Positions 59,676 to 64,000 of a stretch of DNA of 64,000 nucleotides are shown piece by piece (position 1 is the stretch's first letter; every line of letters begins with the position of its first letter). The notes under the pieces were generated by a model. It saw only the letters and a list, made by a program, of their open reading frames with translations. It ran no database searches and was not told where the DNA came from. Source of the stretch: Candidatus Gastranaerophilales bacterium (GTDB taxonomy: Bacteria; Cyanobacteriota; Vampirovibrionia; Gastranaerophilales; Gastranaerophilaceae); the NCBI GenBank assembly GCA_944324225.1, contig CALUVL010000003.1, positions 114,506-178,505 on the forward strand, given 5' to 3'. Position numbers and translations under genes: made by a program.

Positions 59676-59837
59676 ATGGAATTTCTCAAAAGATTGTTTA
59701 AGAATGAGGATAGAGTTGTCGGGTTATGTGCACTAAACAAAAAAAACGGCAGAGTAACTTATACGTATACTCCGCAGTTCAATGCACAAAAACTAATTTA
59801 CAACACAAATACTAAAGATAATTTCTTTCTGCTGTAA
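59676..59837 (+). CDS. Short putative protein (53 aa)
   Basis: The frame from ATG 59676 to TAA 59837 encodes MEFLKRLFKNEDRVVGLCAL...NNFFLL-like basic and polar sequence without a membrane helix. An AAGGA-like SD lies 12 nt upstream, slightly far. It is not recognised. It could be a true small gene; length alone gives weak support. Confidence 0.4.
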   Translation: MEFLKRLFKNEDRVVGLCALNKKNGRVTYTYTPQFNAQKLIYNTNTKDNFFLL

Positions 59838-59847
59838 ACCCTTGTCC

Positions 59848-60054
59848 TTATGCTATCAAATCTAGGTGTTGAGCTTTTAATGGTGCACCGCAAAGCTGTT
59901 CTGCCGAAAAATTGCTTTTTACAACCGGTCTGTCTAGGCTCGGAGTGAATCCGAAGGTTTCTTTAGCAAAGTTTTGAGCCGGTTTGAAACTTGCGTTGTT
60001 GATGCGGGGTGCGCCAGGTGTTGTGATAATTTTTTGAACATTTAATCCGAACAT
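59848..60054 (-). CDS. 68-aa protein, paralogue of the 60138 gene
   Basis: The start is ATG 60054 with GGAG six bases upstream; a TTG four codons earlier overlaps the SD. The product is soluble, begins MFGLNVQKIITTPGAP, contains ASFKPAQNF and SNFSAEQLCG, and ends KAQHLDLIA. Another 68-aa product immediately upstream ends ANKLDRLA and shares SNF and the order of short blocks, so the two look like a tandem pair. No known family. Confidence 0.6.
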   Translation of the reverse strand: MFGLNVQKIITTPGAPRINNASFKPAQNFAKETFGFTPSLDRPVVKSNFSAEQLCGAPLKAQHLDLIA

Positions 60055-60137
60055 AATAATCTCCAAAATTCCCTATATTTTAATAAAGGAAATTTCGGAC
60101 AAAAAATTGCTAAAATTTTGCCAAATATTAAGAAATA

Positions 60138-60344
60138 TTAAGCTAATCTGTCAAGTTTATTTGCAGAAGGTCCGAATCCTGCGACTTTGGGGTGATTTAA
60201 ATTGAATTCACCATCTGTCTGCTGTGCAAAAAGCGCATTTGAGAAAAAGTTGCTTTTAGCTGTCGATTCGCGCCTATGTGTTTCAAAGAAATTGACAGGA
60301 TCAACTTTAAAAATAAAGTTTGATTGGATTTTGTCGATATTCAT
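60138..60344 (-). CDS. 68-aa protein, tandem paralogue
   Basis: From ATG 60344, 68 residues: MNIDKIQSNFIFKVDPVNFFETHRRE..., ending FGPSANKLDRLA. The N-terminus closely matches MNVDKIRTNVVFKG of the amidohydrolase at 29096, which suggests a shared short N-terminal tag. A weak GAGAG lies upstream. Soluble; no domain recognised. It is divergent from the 830-aa HExxH gene across 160 bp. Confidence 0.6.
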   Translation of the reverse strand: MNIDKIQSNFIFKVDPVNFFETHRRESTAKSNFFSNALFAQQTDGEFNLNHPKVAGFGPSANKLDRLA

Positions 60345-60504
60345 CTCTGTGCTCTCTTTCTCAAATATATAAAAAATTTTCTAAAGCTCTGATTTCAGAA
60401 ATTCTGGCGATTGTTACATTTGTTACATTAATGCCTGATATATTAAAGAAATTATTTCTAAGTGCCGATACTGGTATTGTTGTAAAAAATAACAGAGGTT
60501 AGTT

Positions 60505-62997
60505 ATGACTGATATCAATATTGAACATCTCGGTCTGGGCAAAATATCACGGGATGACATAAAAAAGCAGTTTGCAAATGACAAACGGCTGGATAAAATT
60601 TTGTTCATATTTGATAAAATAAATGCCCTTGACGAAAAGATGGATTCAACACTTAGTTCTCGGGATATAGATGCGATGATGAGAGTTCCGTATGGCAAAT
60701 GGTCTGATGGAGAACCAAAACTTGCATTTTTGCAGGGGAAGCATGATGATAAAGTGACTGATTTTGAATTAAGTCAATATATAAAAGAGGCAAAGCCGTT
60801 TTACGGTGATGATATACAGGAGGAAGACTATCGGAAATTTTTGGGGTTTGTTGCCTCTGTAGGTGATGAAGCTTATGCCAAGAAGCTTGAAGAAACATCA
60901 CAAAAAACAGGCATGTCCAAAGAGATGGTTGAAAAACTCGGCGGGGCATATATGGCAGACCAGTATACAAAGGTCGAAAAGGACGGTAAAATTTCGTATG
61001 AGCGCAAGATTGACGGATTTACAGAGATTCGGGACGAAAACGGCAAACTTAGTGAAACCCGAGAGGCTTCCTGCGGTATTCAAGGATATGAAGAATGCGA
61101 TTTAATTACTACTTATGATGAAAAGGGCGAAAGTTCTAATACTTATATAAACAATAAAACCGGAGAAATGACAAAATTCGAGTATGGCAAAAATCGGGAG
61201 GATACAGGTTATAAGCTTCATATAAAAGATGGTGTTGCCGTAAGGCAGTCACATGAATATTCAGAGGATGATCCTTACTGGAGAAATATGAAGCTGGAGG
61301 ATATCGTATTTAATGCAGGAACTCCGGATTCAACAAAAGTTTCTTTTAAATATGATGAAAATAATAAATTGACAGGAATAGATATTAAAGATAATTCTTC
61401 GGAAGATGATGCCCCGAGAGGTTTTATAACGGATGGCGAAACTTATCTGACTCATATTCCAAAGAAAACAACTGTTGATGAAGCTACAGTTAAAGCAATT
61501 CAGCAAATGATAGACGGAGGTGCCAGATACGGCGAAGATTTTGATTTAAAAATTGAGGATGGCAAACTTAAAGTTGTTCCAAAAATTAAAAATGAAACAG
61601 GTAAAGAAACACCTCCTTTAAACGGAGAGGCCTTTGACAGATATAAAAATCTTGTCGGCGATAGTATTCATGCAGGCGAAGATTTTGATGTAGAATACGA
61701 TGAAAACGGCAATTTCAGGTATCATCTTAAAAACAATCAGGCAAAAGGTTATGCGGCAGACTACAAAAGTGAAGTTTATGACAAAGATGGTAATTTTGTA
61801 TCGTCATTGACTGTTCAGGACGGCGAAGTCATAAGAGAAACAATGGTGAACGGGCAAAAGCAGACAACAAAAATGCCGTTTGACGAAGCCTTTATGCAGC
61901 TTTTAACAGAGAAAAACTTCACTGTTGCTGGAGAAATTCTTGGCAGTGATGATGTGTTGTCCGGCGGATACAACATTTATCCGGCGGCTGAAAAATATAA
62001 ACAAATGACAGGCAGAGAGCTTATCGGTGATGTTTATGATGCAATTCATTCAGAAACTGACCAGAATAAACTTGAAGGAATTTACAACCTGATGGGCAAA
62101 TTACAGCCGCATGGCGCAGGCCTTGGCGACACTAAAGAAGATTTTATCAAAAACTATTATGACGGATATAATCAATTTAAAGAAGTTTTGAATTTTGATC
62201 CTAAAAAATCTCAAATTGCAGATATGCTTCCTAAAATTCAAAGAATTCAAAATGGTGATAATGCCTTTACTGAAACAATAAATAATAATTCTTTTGATGT
62301 GAAAATCTCAAACGGACAGATTACAATCAGTAAAAACGGAGAACAGTCAAAAAAACTTGATGTTTCCGAGCTTCCGGAAGATTATATTAAACATGTATTT
62401 TCAAAAGTCAATTCCGCAGTGCTTTATGATATGGCATCAAGCGGAGTTCAAATAAAATTGAATGACCAGCTTAACGGAGATTCAAGATATGGTACTACAA
62501 ACGGTTTCTACACCAATGCAGATGGCGGAAAGATTGTGCTTGACCCGAATGCTTTGATTGGTGACAGAGCTATAAAAACAATAGTCCATGAAACCGGTCA
62601 CATGTGCGATCATATTGATGACAAAGATAATGCAATAAAGGTTCTAAAAGAACGTTTGAAAGATTCTCTTGCAAATTTCGGCAGAGATAAACCTTTAACT
62701 TTGCAGGAAATGCTGGATAAGCAGGGAACCCTTCAGCCGGTATCAGGAGCAGATGAAAAGCTTCACGAGGTATTCAATAAAGAAATATCAAATTACCGTA
62801 AAAATGCTCCAGGTGTAAATATAAATGCAGAATATGCAGCCACAAGCATTACGGAATTTTTTGCTGAGGCCTACACCCTTCTAAATATGGGAACATGCAA
62901 ATCTGAATATATAATAGCAAACTATTTTCCGGAAACTCTGGCACGTGTAAAAGACCTCATAGAGGCAAATCGTGCGCAAAGAGAACAGTCTAACTAA
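60505..62997 (+). CDS. Large orphan protein with lethal-factor-like zinc site (830 aa)
   Basis: The N-terminal ~150 residues are polar with a DEKMDSTLSSRDIDAM EF-hand-like segment. The middle (about 150-480) has several YDE/YDK-N/D-G-(x)2 units (YDEKGESSN; YDENNKLTG; YDENGNFRY; YDKDGNFVS), reminiscent of MORN or RHS-type beta repeats. The C-terminus has VHETGHMCDHI (His695, Glu696, His699), then TEFFAEAY (Glu784, Glu788), matching the anthrax lethal factor zinc ligand order HExxH...ExxxE. The SD AGAGGTT is good; no signal peptide is visible. A secreted or injected peptidase is plausible but unproven. Confidence 0.75.
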   Translation: MTDINIEHLGLGKISRDDIKKQFANDKRLDKILFIFDKINALDEKMDSTLSSRDIDAMMRVPYGKWSDGEPKLAFLQGKHDDKVTDFELSQYIKEAKPFYGDDIQEEDYRKFLGFVASVGDEAYAKKLEETSQKTGMSKEMVEKLGGAYMADQYTKVEKDGKISYERKIDGFTEIRDENGKLSETREASCGIQGYEECDLITTYDEKGESSNTYINNKTGEMTKFEYGKNREDTGYKLHIKDGVAVRQSHEYSEDDPYWRNMKLEDIVFNAGTPDSTKVSFKYDENNKLTGIDIKDNSSEDDAPRGFITDGETYLTHIPKKTTVDEATVKAIQQMIDGGARYGEDFDLKIEDGKLKVVPKIKNETGKETPPLNGEAFDRYKNLVGDSIHAGEDFDVEYDENGNFRYHLKNNQAKGYAADYKSEVYDKDGNFVSSLTVQDGEVIRETMVNGQKQTTKMPFDEAFMQLLTEKNFTVAGEILGSDDVLSGGYNIYPAAEKYKQMTGRELIGDVYDAIHSETDQNKLEGIYNLMGKLQPHGAGLGDTKEDFIKNYYDGYNQFKEVLNFDPKKSQIADMLPKIQRIQNGDNAFTETINNNSFDVKISNGQITISKNGEQSKKLDVSELPEDYIKHVFSKVNSAVLYDMASSGVQIKLNDQLNGDSRYGTTNGFYTNADGGKIVLDPNALIGDRAIKTIVHETGHMCDHIDDKDNAIKVLKERLKDSLANFGRDKPLTLQEMLDKQGTLQPVSGADEKLHEVFNKEISNYRKNAPGVNINAEYAATSITEFFAEAYTLLNMGTCKSEYIIANYFPETLARVKDLIEANRAQREQSN

Positions 62998-63061
62998 ATA
63001 TTTCAATTGATATTAGCAAAACAACCGCCTATTTCGTTGTTGTTTTTGAATTGTATAATGT

Positions 63062-63580
63062 TTACTGATCACTTTCGTGATGGTCGTTGTCTTTCAGAAG
63101 CTTTTCAAAGTCCGAAGGCTTAATACTCTGTATAAATTTTTTAAATTCCTGAGCTTCTTCTTCATCTTTTGCGCTGTCTGTTGAAACTGAACCGTTAGAA
63201 ATAACGTTTGCTGTTACAAAAATCGGAGCATCAACTCTTATAGCGACAGCTATGGCGTCAGAAGGCCTTGAGTCTATTTCAATAATCTTTCCGTCATCGT
63301 TGTTTTTTAAAAAGATTGTTGCGTAGTAGGTTTCTTTTTCAACATCGTTAATTTCAACTTTTTCTATTTCGCATCCCATTTTTTCGATAATGTTAATAAT
63401 CAAATCGTGTGTCATCGGTCTGGAAACCGTAAGATTTTCGATTTTTCTTATAATAGCGCTGGCTTCTGCGGAGCCAATCCAGATGGGAAGCGCCTTTCTG
63501 TTCTCTTTATCGTGGAGTACAACAATAGGAGAGCCTGTTCTTGTATCAAGAGCAATGCCCATAACTTTCATTTCAATCAT
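63062..63580 (-). CDS. BFN/DUF151 bifunctional nuclease-domain protein
   Basis: The start is ATG 63580 with AAAGG seven bases upstream; an earlier ATG at 63610 is less supported. The 172-aa product has the DUF151/BFN core: VVLHDKENRKALPIWIGSAEASAI, TVSRPMTHDLIINII, and DSRPSDAIAVAIRVDAPIFVT. Family members are associated with a nuclease-like activity or with regulation in cyanobacteria, plants and Thermotoga. A Glu/Asp/Lys-rich C-terminal tail follows. It is alone, with a promoter-bearing 180-bp spacer to tRNA-Ser upstream. Confidence 0.88.
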   Translation of the reverse strand: MIEMKVMGIALDTRTGSPIVVLHDKENRKALPIWIGSAEASAIIRKIENLTVSRPMTHDLIINIIEKMGCEIEKVEINDVEKETYYATIFLKNNDDGKIIEIDSRPSDAIAVAIRVDAPIFVTANVISNGSVSTDSAKDEEEAQEFKKFIQSIKPSDFEKLLKDNDHHESDQ

Positions 63581-63682
63581 AATAAAGCCTTTCTTCTCAT
63601 TTACAATCATATTAGCCTAATAAGGTAATGCGGTCAAGAAAAAAGCGAAATTTCGGCAATTTGTAGGAAAAGATATTTGATA

Positions 63683-63711
63683 TTTACGAAAAAAAATGTT
63701 TATGCTAATAT
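63683..63711 (+). promoter_or_regulatory. Promoter candidate for tRNA-Ser
   Basis: TTTACG (63683-63688), a 17-bp spacer, and TAATAT (63706-63711) lie about 50 bp upstream of the tRNA. Confidence 0.5.
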
Positions 63712-63761
63712 AAACGTATACGCATGTGAATATTATGTGTAAAGAAATGAATATAAAGAAT

Positions 63762-63851
63762 GGAGAAGTGGCCGAGTAGGCTGAAGGCGGCACCCTGCTA
63801 AGGTGTTATGTGGAGTAATCTGCATCATGGGTTCGAATCCCATCTTCTCCG
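63762..63851 (+). tRNA. tRNA-Ser (GCT anticodon)
   Basis: A 90-nt tRNA with acceptor GGAGAAG/CTTCTCC, a discriminator G, a D-arm TGGCCGAGTAGGCTGAAGGC, an anticodon loop CTGCTAA with anticodon GCT, a long variable arm typical of class II tRNAs (TATGTGGAGTAATCTGCAT), and T-arm ATGGGTTCGAATCCCAT. It reads AGC/AGU codons. The CCA end is not encoded, and a T-run directly follows as terminator. Confidence 0.96.
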
Positions 63852-64000
63852 TTTTTTAGTATAAAGATTAGGAAGCAATACAGATTGAATTTTGAAAATT
63901 AAGATTTGTATATTATCAGTAAGATACGCACCAAATTTCAACTGTACGGATAATGTTTTTAAAAGTCCAGTTTGATTATTTCGGACAGTTTGATTATTGT
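63852..64000 (+). other. Window end: no gene supported; 18-bp direct repeat
   Basis: This tail contains no convincing gene start. CAGTTTGATTATT occurs at 63968-63980 and again at 63986-63998, 18 bp apart. An ATG at 63953 opens a frame that would read VQFDYFGQFDYC across it to the window edge, without an SD; it could be the start of a gene outside the window. Confidence 0.5.

Overview
The window is AT-rich, densely coded, uses the standard bacterial code, and carries one tRNA and no rRNA, phage or transposase genes. It comes from a diderm (LPS-type) bacterium: lpxI, lpxB, kdsC, kdsD, a heptose kinase, an LptD/OstA-like protein, an MlaD-like MCE protein and an O-antigen ligase-like protein are all present. 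A prepilin with an N-terminal FTMAEVLITL segment, many large orphan membrane proteins and AT-rich spacers fit a gut non-photosynthetic cyanobacterial relative (Vampirovibrionia/Melainabacteria, probably Gastranaerophilales). That placement is inferred from overall gene character; no marker-gene search was possible.

Layout. 1-4839 (minus): two related orphan membrane proteins followed by a GH13-like glycosidase cut by the window edge. 4946-7667 (minus): kdsD-kdsC-queD-uppP. 8-16 kb: an ArsB/NhaD-type transporter, a D-2-hydroxyacid dehydrogenase, a TPR protein, an MCE protein, a dGTPase-like HD hydrolase and an orphan membrane protein, interrupted by two repeat-rich spacers. 16921-23169 (minus): an envelope cluster of a 34-aa membrane protein, an EnvC-like M23 peptidase, LptD-like, class II aldolase, lpxI and lpxB. 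23-30 kb (plus): a P-loop/TPR protein coupled to rsmG, a spacer with a candidate minus-strand small RNA, and a coupled pair of an orphan 627-aa protein and a membrane-anchored amidohydrolase. 30-35 kb: DegT aminotransferase, Xre regulator with a divergent prepilin, and an hldA-like/DUF4330/O-antigen-ligase operon. 35-45 kb: an orphan HExxH protein, a phosphoesterase, ispG, then a secreted-protein operon (small secreted protein, TPR, GHL10 glycosidase) leading to comEC and pyrF. 45-53 kb: rmuC, a response regulator with a sensorless kinase, a giant three-module membrane protein, and an anti-sigma/ECF sigma/Spy-like stress module. 54-64 kb: more orphan membrane proteins, trmFO, small proteins, a second HExxH protein, a BFN/DUF151 protein and tRNA-Ser(GCT).

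The most unusual content is not a classical defence or mobile system. First, a lineage-type family of large membrane proteins recurs at 1.2-4.8, 14.4-16.1, 48.8-52.3, 54.3-55.5 and 57.1-59.3 kb, some sharing an REGhxEIhxxP-type segment. Second, two large proteins (35593 and 60505) end in an anthrax-lethal-factor-like HExGH...ExxAE zinc site. Third, several RNA-level signals stand out: a minus-strand sRNA candidate at about 26.4-26.5 kb, a terminator hairpin directly abutting the ldh start codon, an SD-masking hairpin before the TPR gene, and a structured leader before the response regulator. Functions were assigned by reading motifs only.
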